A stretch of 11,960 nt of DNA from positions 1 through 11,960 of the forward strand of contig CAWHEG010000007.1 of NCBI GenBank assembly GCA_963828405.1, read 5' to 3'. Source of the DNA: JANMJD01 sp963828405. Lineage in GTDB: Bacteria > Actinomycetota > Acidimicrobiia > Acidimicrobiales > Ilumatobacteraceae. Of the stretch, positions 1 to 7,900 are shown piece after piece; the stretch's first letter is position 1; each line of letters starts with the position of its first letter. The notes under the pieces are model-generated. The model was not told the origin of the DNA. It was given only the letters and a program-made list of their open reading frames with translations, and did not search any database. The position numbers and the translations under genes were made by a program.

Positions 1-125
1 CTGCTCGGGCGCTTTGAGCGCCGCGTAGTGGAAGAACGAGCGGATCGCTGTCAGCCGGGCGTTGCGGGTCCGCACGTCTTGGCGCGCGCCTGTTGCAGGT
101 GGGCGAGGACCCGTGACGTCACCGA
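1..125 (-). pseudogene. Tyrosine recombinase (integrase) fragment, frameshifted, runs off window
   Basis: Read on the minus strand, positions 76-1 encode RTRNARLTAIRSFFHYAALK followed by APEQ. This matches the core-binding (SAM-like) domain of tyrosine site-specific recombinases, where a TRN.RL.AIRSFFRYA-like helix is typical. The upstream part of the same helix bundle (VLAHLQQAR) lies at about 115-85 in a different frame, so the copy has a frameshift near position 80-90. The catalytic domain (R..HRY) would lie left of position 1 and cannot be seen. No intact start was found. This is most likely a decayed IS- or integrative-element-encoded recombinase. Recognition rests on a short motif. Confidence 0.55.
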
Positions 126-141
126 CTCGGCTGATCGGTGA

Positions 142-545
142 GTCGAACTCGAACGCCGAGTCGAGGCCACCGCCCAAGCATGGGTCACCGCCAACGGACG
201 ATGCGCCCCGTTCGACATGCGGATCTCGGAAGCTCGTGGCGTGATGCGAGAAGCCGAGAACGCTCGCCGGTCAACGCAGCAAGCATTCAACGAGTCCGGC
301 ATCCTCGGCCGCCGACGAGCGAGGCTCGACCTCAACGTCGCCACCGACGAGCTCGCCGACGCGAGACGCGAACTCGCGGCGGTGGAGCAATCTGCAGCAC
401 GACCATTCGCGGAGCGGGCCACCGCTCACCAACAACGAGACGGAGCCCGGAGCGACCTCTCGGCGCATGACTACCGCCAACGATGGACCGACCCAGGTGA
501 ACGAGCCGGTTCGGCCGAGCGAAACATCAGCGCACTCGACCATTC
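142..545 (+). pseudogene. C-terminal tail fragment of a MobF/TraA-type relaxase
   Basis: The open frame begins after a TGA at 139 and stops at about 561. It is strongly helical and charged, with landmarks GILGRRRARLDL, ATDELADARRELAAVEQ, SAHDYRQRW and ERNISALD. This resembles the coiled C-terminal tail of long actinobacterial TraA-type relaxase-helicases, where a 'GRR.ARRDL' segment is followed by helices and ends near 'ALD.W..WA'. No relaxase or helicase catalytic motif is in this piece, and the tail ends with an atypical HSHPPG. It is on the same strand as the central relaxase fragment further downstream but in non-collinear order (tail before middle). Alternative: an unrelated coiled-coil protein that would start at ATG 217. 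Confidence 0.45.
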
Positions 546-636
546 TCATCCACCAGGATGACCCCCGCCAGGGGCCATCCGTGTCTGCACGGGCTCTAGC
601 CGGGCCGGAGCTCGGAAGCACACGGCGACCGCTGGC

Positions 637-642
637 TACAGT
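637..642 (+). promoter_or_regulatory. Possible -10 box (TACAGT) for a leaderless gene
   Basis: TACAGT fits the actinobacterial TANNNT -10 consensus and ends 7 nt before ATG 650, the geometry expected of a leaderless transcript. There is no Shine-Dalgarno sequence before that ATG, which agrees with this reading. No convincing -35 is visible. Confidence 0.35.
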
Positions 643-649
643 CGCACGC

Positions 650-1120
650 ATGCTCCGGTTCCCTACTCCGTTGACGTGGGACTTTGACCTCTCGTTCGCC
701 GAGGTCACGCGTAGCTACGGCGACATCTCGCCGAACCTGGTGGTCGGCTGGGTCCCCCTCGGCCCCCCGTCCTGGCAACGGATGGAAGGCCAGACGGCAT
801 CGGGAAAGACGTTCGGAGACCCGATCGAGTCCAGCGTCTACTTCTTCGACCACCATCGATTCAACGCCGCCAACGTCACGGTCGTAGACCAGAACGGGCC
901 TGCCATACGCGTGCAGTTCGGGCTTGCCGGTGACATCGACGGCCTCGGAATCGACTCCCTCAAGTTCGACGCGTGGCTTGAGTTCTCGGGGATCTATGTG
1001 CATCCGGAGGAACGCCTGCATTCGGTCGAGGACGCCGAACTGGTACTTGCGAACTTCACCGACCCCGCTGGTCTGGTCGGCATCGACAACGGACACAACT
1101 ACCTGTTTCGGCCAGCCTGA
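650..1120 (+). CDS. Hypothetical protein, 156 aa, acidic/aromatic-rich, soluble
   Basis: I do not recognise the family. The protein begins MLRFPTPLTWDFDLSFAEV and ends YLFRPA. It has no signal peptide or membrane segment. It is rich in aromatic and acidic residues and in alternating hydrophobic patterns (SSVYFFDHH, VTVVDQ, IRVQFGL, FDAWLEFSGIYV), suggesting a mainly beta fold. The same frame stays open upstream to 467, but that extension is low-complexity and non-protein-like. ATG 650 is preferred because a TACAGT -10-like box ends 7 nt before it (leaderless start) and because the sequence becomes well structured from there. It stands alone between decayed conjugation genes, so it may be accessory cargo. 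Small acidic proteins in such places are sometimes immunity or antitoxin proteins, but nothing in the sequence shows that. Confidence 0.65.
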   Translation: MLRFPTPLTWDFDLSFAEVTRSYGDISPNLVVGWVPLGPPSWQRMEGQTASGKTFGDPIESSVYFFDHHRFNAANVTVVDQNGPAIRVQFGLAGDIDGLGIDSLKFDAWLEFSGIYVHPEERLHSVEDAELVLANFTDPAGLVGIDNGHNYLFRPA

Positions 1121-1547
1121 TTCGACGCCGACCTCCCACCGCCGGCACGGCCGGACAAGACTCCGGTCCCGGTCACGCCATGCTCGGCGACGAGCTCGAG
1201 CACGATCAACTCCTGTCTCGCACAGCCGACGACCATCGCCGAGATCACCATGACGCGCAGCGCCACCCCGAATCGACGGCACCGCCCAGAAAGTCTGCCC
1301 GACGATCACACTGGCAGGGTCGAACTTGCGAGCCGGAGCGCTTCACCGGGCAACTCGACATCCTTGCCGCCCATCACGACCGACTCGATCACGCGTCGAT
1401 AGGAGGCGCTACGCCTCACTCGCCCATCCACCGTCGATCCCGCGCCTCCCTCCGCACACGACCTCGGGTCTCCCCGGCCACCACCCCTGAGCGCAACAGG
1501 ACTGCCACGACTCGCCTGTGCTGGATCGCTGCCGGCCGCTGGATGAA
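1121..1547. other. Gene-free stretch
   Basis: No convincing coding sequence on either strand. Open frames here have arginine/serine/threonine-rich compositions typical of shadow frames in high-GC DNA. The only local structure seen is a small perfect hairpin, GAGGCG-CTA-CGCCTC at 1403-1417, with no T-tract after it. Confidence 0.5.
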
Positions 1548-1553
1548 TAGGCT
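1548..1553 (+). promoter_or_regulatory. Possible -10 box (TAGGCT) for a leaderless GTG-start gene
   Basis: TAGGCT fits TANNNT and ends 6 nt before GTG 1560. This is the same leaderless arrangement as for the gene at 650. No clear -35 is seen. Confidence 0.3.
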
Positions 1554-1559
1554 GGATGG

Positions 1560-1811
1560 GTGAACTGGGCGCAACTCGACTTTCCGACGCGCGCCGGATT
1601 CGTAGCGACCACCATGGCGGTTCTCGGCGTGCTGGTGCCTCCGGTCAGCGTGGCCAGCGCTTGTGTTGCCATTGCCTTCTCCGGAGTTGGGTGGCAGCGC
1701 TCACGCGGTCGTGGAGAAGCGAATCGCGTGGCTCGACTCTGCACGATCGGCTGTACCGCCCTCGTCGGTCTGATCGTCGTCGGTAGCGCCGTCTACGGCG
1801 CCGCCAACTGA
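1560..1811 (+). CDS. Small two-helix membrane protein, DUF4190-like, 83 aa
   Basis: The protein begins with GTG (MNWAQLDFPTRAG). It has two hydrophobic segments, residues about 13-45 (a helix broken by PP at 27-28) and 60-80, joined by a basic loop (WQRSRGRGEANRVAR). This short hydrophobic-basic-hydrophobic layout, with a G-rich second helix, resembles DUF4190-type actinobacterial membrane proteins whose role is unknown. The basic loop suggests both termini face outside (positive-inside rule, inference). The GTG start is supported by a TAGGCT box 6 nt upstream. An overlapping ATG frame at 1556 gives only an arginine-rich shadow. It has no operon partner: gene-free DNA lies on both sides. Confidence 0.6.
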   Translation: MNWAQLDFPTRAGFVATTMAVLGVLVPPVSVASACVAIAFSGVGWQRSRGRGEANRVARLCTIGCTALVGLIVVGSAVYGAAN

Positions 1812-2253
1812 TTCGATTCGTTCTCTCGTTTGCACAGGGCCTTCGCCGTCGGCGACGGGCGGCTCTCGAGCCGCACCCATTGACAACCCGTACCCCCTGC
1901 TTTCCGACCGAAGGAACTCGTCCAGACATGGGGAGTCCCTGACGCCGATCGGGACGGGAATCAGGAACATTGTCGGGAACCTCCCTGGCGGTTTCGGTGA
2001 ATCGGGAACATCGCGGGGAGCATCTCCGGGATGCCTGAAGCGCACCATGGCGGGCCATGGACACGGCATTGCGGCGGCACAGCGGGACTGTCGGTGCTGC
2101 GGTTCGGTACCTGCATGCGTGTCCCGCGCTGGGCGCTCGACGTGCTGGTCACCACTGGTCGCGTCGTCGGACTCGCTGACGCAGCCGTTCCCACCGACGG
2201 GCTCCACCGTGCGAGCTGACACCCGCAAACGTCCGCCGCACGGCCGGACCGCC
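1812..2253. other. Gene-free stretch with short CGGGAAC-type repeats
   Basis: No supported gene. The minus-strand frame spanning 1701-2792 is a compositional shadow of the relaxase remnant and flanking DNA. The stretch holds imperfect short repeats at 1958-2011 (listed separately) and two CCATGG palindromes at 2045-2050 and 2055-2060. It may be more decayed mobile-element DNA. Confidence 0.45.
1958..2011 (+). repeat. Short imperfect direct repeats (GAATCRGGAACAT)
   Basis: GAATCAGGAACAT (1958-1970) and GAATCGGGAACAT (1999-2011) match at 12 of 13 positions. A third TCGGGAAC lies at 1973-1980. Clusters of this kind occur at the multi-repeat ends of some insertion sequences (IS21-like), but no transposase remnant is recognisable next to them, so the origin is open. 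Confidence 0.35.
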
Positions 2254-2835
2254 CACCTCAACCCGTGGGAAGCCAACGCGTCGCTGCACTGCGACACGGC
2301 GACACCCATTCGCTCGACGCCTATGAAGCCCACGACCGCATCGTGCCCGGCAGCATCGACCAGCGCCTCGAGACGATCGCCACCTACTGGACCGAGTGCC
2401 GCGACCACGGCCAATCGCTGGCGATCACGACCACGCGCAACGAGCACGTCGACCTGATCAACGACCGCATCCAGACCGCGCGCTGGGAGCGCGGCGAGCT
2501 TGACCGGACGCGCCGCGCCGAGGCCGCCGACGGCATCGGCACCTGGGTCGGCGACCTCGTCGCCACCCGCCGCAACGACCGCACGCTCATCACCTCGACC
2601 GGGCAGTTCGTCCGCAACCGCGACCAGTGGATCGTGACCGCCATCGACGGACACGGCGACATCACCGCTGCCCGCATCGACGGAGGAGGCGTCGTCGTGC
2701 TCCCCGCCGACTACACCCGCGACCACGTCCGCCTCGGCTACGCCACCACCGAAACCCGGCAACCAGTCCGACACCCAAGACCGCAGCATCACCCTCGCGA
2801 CCGGCTCGACGACCGGCCGCGGCCTGTTCTGGGAC
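2254..2835 (+). pseudogene. Central helicase portion of a MobF/TraA-type conjugative relaxase, frameshifted
   Basis: Across two frames this encodes recognisable parts of the helicase half of a MobF relaxase (TraA/TrwC type), the enzyme that nicks and unwinds transfer DNA in conjugation. Landmarks in order are NPWEANAS, ALRHGDTHSLDAYEAHDRIV, LAITTTRNEHVDLIND, GDLVATRRNDR, VRNRDQW, LPADYTRDHVRLGYATTE and GNQSDT...LAT..TTGRGLF. The frame changes at about 2283 (a lost base; ASL|ALRHG) and at about 2755 (an extra base; TTE|GNQSDT). The N-terminal relaxase domain and Walker A region are missing upstream, and the expected 'RGLYVA.TRGR' continuation is lost where the GGTGCT microsatellite begins. It is non-functional. 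Restoring the frame removes the apparent 258-aa ORF that ends in a Val-Leu tract. Confidence 0.75.
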
Positions 2836-2845
2836 CGGCCGCGTC

Positions 2846-2971
2846 GGTGCTGGTGCTGGTGCTGGTGCTGGTGCTGGTGCTGGTGCTGGTGCTGGTGCTG
2901 GTGCTGGTGCTGGTGCTGGTGCTGGTGCTGGTGCTGGTGCTGGTGCTGGTGCTGGTGCTGGTGCTGGTGCT
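2846..2971 (+). repeat. Perfect hexanucleotide microsatellite (GGTGCT)21
   Basis: Twenty-one uninterrupted copies of GGTGCT fill exactly 126 bp. None of the six frames contains a stop: the plus strand reads Val-Leu, Gly-Ala or Trp-Cys, and the minus strand Ser-Thr, Ala-Pro or His-Gln. It starts where similarity to the relaxase ends and stops abruptly at TAAAATACTG. Such tracts change length by slipped-strand mispairing. Here it lies in a pseudogene, so a phase-variation role is not supported. Confidence 0.97.
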
Positions 2972-3037
2972 AAAATACTGCAAGACGACAATGCGATATT
3001 GCGTCAATACATGTTTCTTTCAAAGCGCGGAAAGATC
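2972..3037. other. AT-rich patch between microsatellite and IS66 end
   Basis: These 66 bp (starting TAAAATACTGC and ending AAAGATC) are clearly richer in A and T than anything around them. No gene is seen. It could be foreign target DNA into which the IS66-type element inserted. Confidence 0.5.
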
Positions 3038-3323
3038 GTAAGCACTCAGGTGGTGGGTAGCCAGGGTGTTCTGGTGTTGGCGGCGACGAGGTCGGTGAGG
3101 GTGTCGTATGCGTGTTTGTGGCCGGTTTGGATGTAGGACCGGATCGTGCAGAAGGCTTCGGCGTTGGCCGGGTTGGTGAACCGGCCGGCGATCTTGTCGT
3201 AGAGCTTGCATATCCTCAGCGACCGGGCCTCCAACGACACATCCGAGCAATATCATCTACCGCGCGAATCCACGTCGATACCACGCACTCACTGCGCGAA
3301 CCAGACACCCACCTGAGTGCTTA
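3038..3323 (-). mobile_element. Internally deleted IS66-family element, 286 bp
   Basis: The left edge GTAAGCACTCAGGTGG (3038-3053) and the right edge CCACCTGAGTGCTTA (3309-3323) form a 15-bp perfect terminal inverted repeat (3039-3053 against 3309-3323). GTAAGC tips are characteristic of the IS66 family. Inside, on the minus strand, only the C-terminal tail of the transposase survives. The rest has been deleted, leaving a MITE-like remnant. The outer right base and the flanking 8 bp do not give a clean target duplication: GAAAGATC precedes 3038, and the DNA after the right tip has been interrupted by the ISAzo13 copy inserted exactly at this tip. Confidence 0.7.
3046..3240 (-). pseudogene. 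C-terminal remnant of IS66-family transposase (TnpC-like)
   Basis: The frame reads LEARSLRICKLYDKIAGRF, then AEAFCTIRSYIQTGHKH and ends RTPWLPTT. This is the usual end of actinobacterial IS66 transposases (AER.LR..K...KI.GRF...A..F..IRSYI.T..KH.......PWLP). Only about 64 residues remain of the roughly 450-520 typical of the family. The upstream breakpoint falls near the conserved AER motif, so the DDE catalytic core is gone. Any apparent start codon is accidental. Confidence 0.8.
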
Positions 3324-4606
3324 GGGCTCGCGAGTGAACTATCCGCGCGTTGAGGTGGTGGGTGGGGTATGGTTTGGGTGTGGAGGTGTCCGAGGAGGGT
3401 CTGGTCGAGTTCTTCTCGTTCATGGGTCCGCATCTGGATGAGAAGCAGCGCCGGTTGCAGGCCGGGGCGATGGCTCGGATGCTCGGGCGGGGTGGTGTCA
3501 CGATCGCTGCCAGGGTGTCGGGGATGTCGCGCAACACGGTGATGGACGGCCAACGCGCCGCGGTCGCCGGGGTGGAACCCGATGGTCGAGTGCGGGCCGA
3601 GGGTGGCGGTCGGCCGGAGTTGATTGATGTCGATCCGGACCTGTTGGTCTGCCTTGATGATCTGGTCGAGCCGGACTCGCGGGGTGATCCGATGTCGCCG
3701 TTGCGGTGGACGTTGAAGTCCACGCGGACGTTGGCGGCGGCGTTGACGGACATGGGTCATCAGGTGTCGTCGTGGACGGTGGGCCAGTTGTTGCATCGGA
3801 TGGGGTTCTCGTTGCAAGCGACGGCTAAGACCGTCGAAGGAGCTCAGCATCCGGACCGCAACGCCCAGTTCGAGCACATCAACCGGGTTGCTGGTGAGTT
3901 CATCGCCGCTGGTGAGCCGGTGATCTCGGTCGACTGCAAGAAGAAAGAGCTGGTCAACGGCACCAAAGCCAACGGCGGACGGGAATGGCAACCCAAGGGC
4001 CGCCCGACCAGGGTCGATGTCCACGACTTCCCGGACCCGGATGTCCCCAAAGCGATCCCGTATGGGGTGTATGACGTCGGCGCGAACGAGGGATGGGTAT
4101 CGGTCGGCGATGATCATGACACCGCCGCGTTCGCGGTCAACGCGATCCGCCGGTGGTGGACGATCATGGGCCGCGAGCGTTACCCGCATGCTCGCCGGCT
4201 CTTGGTCACCGCCGACGCCGGCGGATCGAACGGATATCGCAACCGCCTGTGGAAAGTCGAGATCGCCCGCCTCGCCGCGGAGACCGGGTTGGAGATCACC
4301 GTCTGCCACTACCCGCCCGGGACATCGAAATGGAACAAGATCGAGCACAAGCTGTTCTCGTTCATCACCATCAACTGGCGCGGCAAACCCCTCACGTCGT
4401 ATCAGACGATCGTGGAACTCGTCGCCGGCACGAGCACCACCAGCGGGCTCACCGTGCACGCCGAACGCGACCTCGGCTACTACCCGACCGGCACCAAGAT
4501 CAGCGACTCCCAACTCGCAGCCCTCCCCATCCAACCCAACGAATGGCACGGCGAATGGAACTACACCCTCACCGCACAACGCTCAAACAATTAACTCACA
4601 GGCCCT
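3323..4606 (+). mobile_element. ISAzo13-family insertion sequence, copy 1 (1,284 bp)
   Basis: The boundaries come from comparing the two copies. Identity starts at AGGGCTCGCGAGTGAAC (3323) and ends at ...CACAGGCCCT (4606); outside these points the copies' flanks diverge. The ends are imperfect inverted repeats (AGGGC..G.GAGT.AA.T). If TTA is the target duplication, the element proper is 3324-4605, flanked by TTA at 3321-3323 and TTA at 4606-4608. It carries one transposase gene filling almost the whole element. It appears intact and recently active, since it looks identical to copy 2. Confidence 0.9.
3380..4594 (+). CDS. ISAzo13-family transposase, copy 1
   Basis: DDE-type transposase that cuts and joins the IS ends. 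The N-terminal helix-turn-helix part has LDEKQRRLQAGAMARMLGRG, followed by GVTIAARVSGMSRNTV. The catalytic acidic residues are most likely Asp in SVDCKKKE, Asp in VTADAGGSNGYRNR and Glu in SKWNKIEHKLFSF. The C-terminus has the family pattern YYPTGTKISD and HGEWNYTL. GTG 3380 is preferred, giving 404 aa: it puts the LDEKQRR motif at the usual distance from the N-terminus, and a TATGGT box (3368-3373) ends 6 nt before it, as in a leaderless gene. The frame stays open upstream to TTG 3350, which would give 414 aa. Full length, no frameshift. Confidence 0.93.
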   Translation: MEVSEEGLVEFFSFMGPHLDEKQRRLQAGAMARMLGRGGVTIAARVSGMSRNTVMDGQRAAVAGVEPDGRVRAEGGGRPELIDVDPDLLVCLDDLVEPDSRGDPMSPLRWTLKSTRTLAAALTDMGHQVSSWTVGQLLHRMGFSLQATAKTVEGAQHPDRNAQFEHINRVAGEFIAAGEPVISVDCKKKELVNGTKANGGREWQPKGRPTRVDVHDFPDPDVPKAIPYGVYDVGANEGWVSVGDDHDTAAFAVNAIRRWWTIMGRERYPHARRLLVTADAGGSNGYRNRLWKVEIARLAAETGLEITVCHYPPGTSKWNKIEHKLFSFITINWRGKPLTSYQTIVELVAGTSTTSGLTVHAERDLGYYPTGTKISDSQLAALPIQPNEWHGEWNYTLTAQRSNN

Positions 4607-4608
4607 TA

Positions 4609-4813
4609 GCAGGAGATCGCGAATGTACCCGGCAGATCAGAGAGTAATTGTTCAATCACGTTTAGCGTCATGTTGCGACCCAGCGATGAACCCGCTCGAG
4701 TCGCTGCTTGCCACGTAGAGCGGCATACCGCATCGCCTCGATTACGGATAGCCACAGACGGTGCTGGCGTACGCCCAATCCGACGATTGGATCTTGCAGC
4801 TTGCAGCTAGTGC
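4609..4813. other. Non-coding stretch between ISAzo13 copy 1 and the cargo promoter
   Basis: No gene is seen on either strand. The minus-strand frame 4742-5275 covers the cargo promoter and signal-peptide region and looks like a shadow. The end of the stretch holds two adjacent CTTGCAG copies, listed separately. Confidence 0.5.
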
Positions 4814-4818
4814 TTGCA
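4793..4818 (+). promoter_or_regulatory. Triple CTTGCA direct repeat overlapping the -35 region
   Basis: CTTGCAG occurs at 4793-4799 and directly again at 4800-4806, with a third CTTGCA at 4813-4818 that overlaps the -35 box. Short repeats so close to a promoter could be an operator or activator site, but no regulator is encoded nearby and the motif is not one I recognise. Confidence 0.35.
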
Positions 4819-4842
4819 CAATTCCAGCCTGTGGCGTATGGT
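4814..4842 (+). promoter_or_regulatory. Sigma-70-type promoter for the repeat-protein gene
   Basis: TTGCAC (-35, 4814-4819) and TATGGT (-10, 4837-4842) are separated by the optimal 17 nt. Transcription would begin around 4849, leaving a leader of about 100 nt before ATG 4952. It lies outside ISAzo13, so the gene does not depend on read-through from the IS. Confidence 0.55.
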
Positions 4843-4938
4843 CAGCAAAGTTGAGGTTTCGGTTTAATAAACAATCATGGGCGGTTCGCGGAGTTCCAGA
4901 GCCATTTGGCCTTTGACACGGCGCGTCGTCCTCTGGTC

Positions 4939-4944
4939 GGGAGG
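4939..4944 (+). promoter_or_regulatory. Ribosome binding site fixing the cargo start at 4952
   Basis: GGGAGG with a 7-nt spacer to ATG 4952. The in-frame upstream ATG at 4877 has no such sequence (it is preceded by AATAAACAATC), so 4952 is the real start. Confidence 0.8.
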
Positions 4945-4951
4945 CGTTGAC

Positions 4952-7900
4952 ATGGGCAAAGTACGGGGTCGGTCGCAGGGTATGGAGTCGGTCGGCGCGT
5001 CGCGTTGGCGTGGATCGTTGGGCGTCTTCCGGAGCGCTCTCGCAGGTTTGCTGATCCTGGCAACGGCAGTGGTCGGGGGGGTAGCGCTGCCGGATCCGGT
5101 GAGTGCCGATCACACGACGACCCCTAACACCGGCTTCGACGGTACCGGGGCAGCCAACCCGCAGTGCAACGCCGGCCAGACGCAGGTGGAGTTGCCGGGG
5201 AATGAGGAGCAGGACGGCTACAACTTCCCGAGCAGCACGTTCACGGCCGCGGGAGTCAGTGTCACGTTGTTGCACCGGCTAGCCAACGGCGACTACATCA
5301 TCCGGTGGACGTCGGTGGATCCCGTGCTGTGGATCAACTTCCACTCGGCGGGCACGGGATACCGGTTCGACTATGCCGCGCCGACGACGGGCGACGTCGT
5401 GCAGATCCCGGGTAACTTCAACGTAAGCCAGGCCGACGCGTGTGTGCTGAGCACCGGCGTGGCCTCGATCTCCAAGACGACGACGGGGGTGCCCGACGGC
5501 GAGTCCCACACCTTCGCATTCAAGGTGGAGTGTGACAACACGCTCGCCACAGACCCGGACACCGACTTCGACGACTGGCTGATCGACCCCGTGTCGATCA
5601 CCGTCACAGGATCGACGACACAGAGCACCCCGATCACCGTGCCGCCGGGATGGAACTGCCAGGTCACCGAGACCGAGTCCGACGGGCTGACGATCGTGGG
5701 CGACAACCCGGTCATCATCAACAACGTTCAGGTCGGCACCGGCGGCTCGGTGTTCGCGTTCACGAACAACAACCCCGTCGGTTCGCTCACGCTGATCAAG
5801 ACGGTTGACAACCTCGGCGAGTCGGGTCCCGAGTACTTGGGCGTGAGCGACTTCCCGCTGAGCATCGACGGAAACCCCACCACCTCCGGTACTGCGGTCA
5901 CCGTCAACGCAGGTGACTACACCATCGCCGAGACGCCCCAGCCTGGTTACACGGTGGGCACCTGGGGGTGTGACGACGGCACCACAGGCACTGCCGGGTC
6001 CGAGTCGACGACTGTCAACGTCTCCGGCGGCGAAGCCGTCGAGTGCACGATCACCAACACCCTGATCGCCAACCCGCTGTTGACGGTCGAGAAGTCGTCG
6101 ACCACGACGAGCCTGTCGGCGCCGGCGACGGTCACCTATTCGTATCTGGTGACGAATACGGGCAATGTGACGGTGACCGGGATCAGCTTGTCGGATGACA
6201 ACGACAACGACGACATGTCCTGCCCGGCGGCGACGCTGCCTCCGGCTCCGGGTGTGAACTCGATGACGTGTACGGCGACGCATACGTTCAGCCAGGCTGA
6301 ACTCGATGCGGGTGGGACGCTTGACAATGTGGTGACCGCTGCCTCGAATGAGGCGCCGGACGCCACCGACGACCTGTCGATCCCGATCACCCAGACCCCT
6401 GGGTTGACGGTCGAGAAGTCGTCGACCACGACGAGCCTGTCGGCGCCGGGGACGGTCACCTATTCGTATCTGGTGACGAATACGGGCAATGTGACGGTGA
6501 CCGGGATCAGCTTGTCGGATGACAACGACAACGACGACATGTCCTGCCCGGCGGCGACGCTGCCTCCGGCTCCGGGTGTGAACTCGATGACGTGTACGGC
6601 GACGCATACGTTCAGCCAGGCTGAACTCGATGCGGGCGGGACGCTTGACAATGTGGTGACCGCTGCCTCGAATGAGGCGCCGGACGCCACCGACGACCTG
6701 TCGATCCCGATCACCCAGACCCCTGGGTTGACGGTCGAGAAGTCGTCGACCACGACGAGCCTGTCGGCGCCGGGGACGGTCACCTATTCGTATCTGGTGA
6801 CGAATACGGGCAATGTGACGGTGACCGGGATCAGCTTGTCGGATGACAACGACAACGACGACATGTCCTGCCCGGCGGCGACGCTGCCTCCGGCTCCGGG
6901 TGTGAACTCGATGACGTGTACGGCGACGCATACGTTCAGCCAGGCTGAACTCGATGCGGGCGGGACGCTTGACAATGTGGTGACCGCTGCCTCGAATGAG
7001 GCGCCGGACGCCACCGACGACCTGTCGATCCCGATCACCCAGACCCCTGGGTTGACGGTCGAGAAGTCGTCGACCACGACGAGCCTGTCGGCGCCGGGGA
7101 CGGTCACCTATTCGTATCTGGTGACGAATACGGGCAATGTGACGGTGACCGGGATCAGCTTGTCGGATGACAACGACAACGACGACATGTCCTGCCCGGC
7201 GGCGACGCTGCCTCCGGCTCCGGGTGTGAACTCGATGACGTGTACGGCGACGCATACGTTCAGCCAGGCTGAACTCGATGCGGGCGGGACGCTTGACAAT
7301 GTGGTGACCGCTGCCTCGAATGAGGCGCCGGACGCCACCGACGACCTGTCGATCCCGATCACCCAGACCCCTGGGTTGACGGTCGAGAAGTCGTCGACCA
7401 CGACGAGCCTGTCGGCGCCGGGGACGGTCACCTATTCGTATCTGGTGACGAATACGGGCAATGTGACGGTGACCGGGATCAGCTTGTCGGATGACAACGA
7501 CAACGACGACATGTCCTGCCCGGCGGCGACGCTGCCTCCGGCTCCGGGTGTGAACTCGATGACGTGTACGGCGACGCATACGTTCAGCCAGGCTGAACTC
7601 GATGCGGGCGGGACGCTTGACAATGTGGTGACCGCTGCCTCGAATGAGGCGCCGGACGCCACCGACGACCTGTCGATCCCGATCACCCAGACCCCTGGGT
7701 TGACGGTCGAGAAGTCGTCGACCACGACGAGCCTGTCGGCGCCGGGGACGGTCACCTATTCGTATCTGGTGACGAATACGGGCAATGTGACGGTGACCGG
7801 GATCAGCTTGTCGGATGACAACGACAACGACGACATGTCCTGCCCGGCGGCGACGCTGCCTCCGGCTCCGGGTGTGAACTCGATGACGTGTACGGCGACG

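Noticed and set aside
596..1309. A 237-aa minus-strand ORF overlapping the 156-aa gene
   Set aside because: Arg/Val/Asp-rich shadow. The plus-strand frame has a more protein-like composition and a leaderless-type start.
1701..2792. A 363-aa minus-strand ORF
   Set aside because: It covers the relaxase remnant in antisense, has Ala/Val/Asp/Gly-rich shadow composition, and has no domain landmarks or plausible start.
2265..3041. A 258-aa ORF ending in a Val-Leu tract, which might look like a membrane-spanning tail
   Set aside because: Its first part is a frameshifted relaxase. After the second frameshift the real homology continues in another frame, and the Val-Leu tail is just the microsatellite.
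3257..4579. A 440-aa minus-strand ORF opposite the ISAzo13 transposase
   Set aside because: The plus-strand transposase has all family motifs. The antisense frame has no recognisable features and is duplicated only because the IS is duplicated.
4877..4951. Upstream ATG as the start of the repeat protein (25 extra residues)
   Set aside because: It has no Shine-Dalgarno sequence, and it would place extra Arg- and Trp-containing sequence before a signal peptide that is already complete from 4952, which has GGGAGG at ideal spacing.
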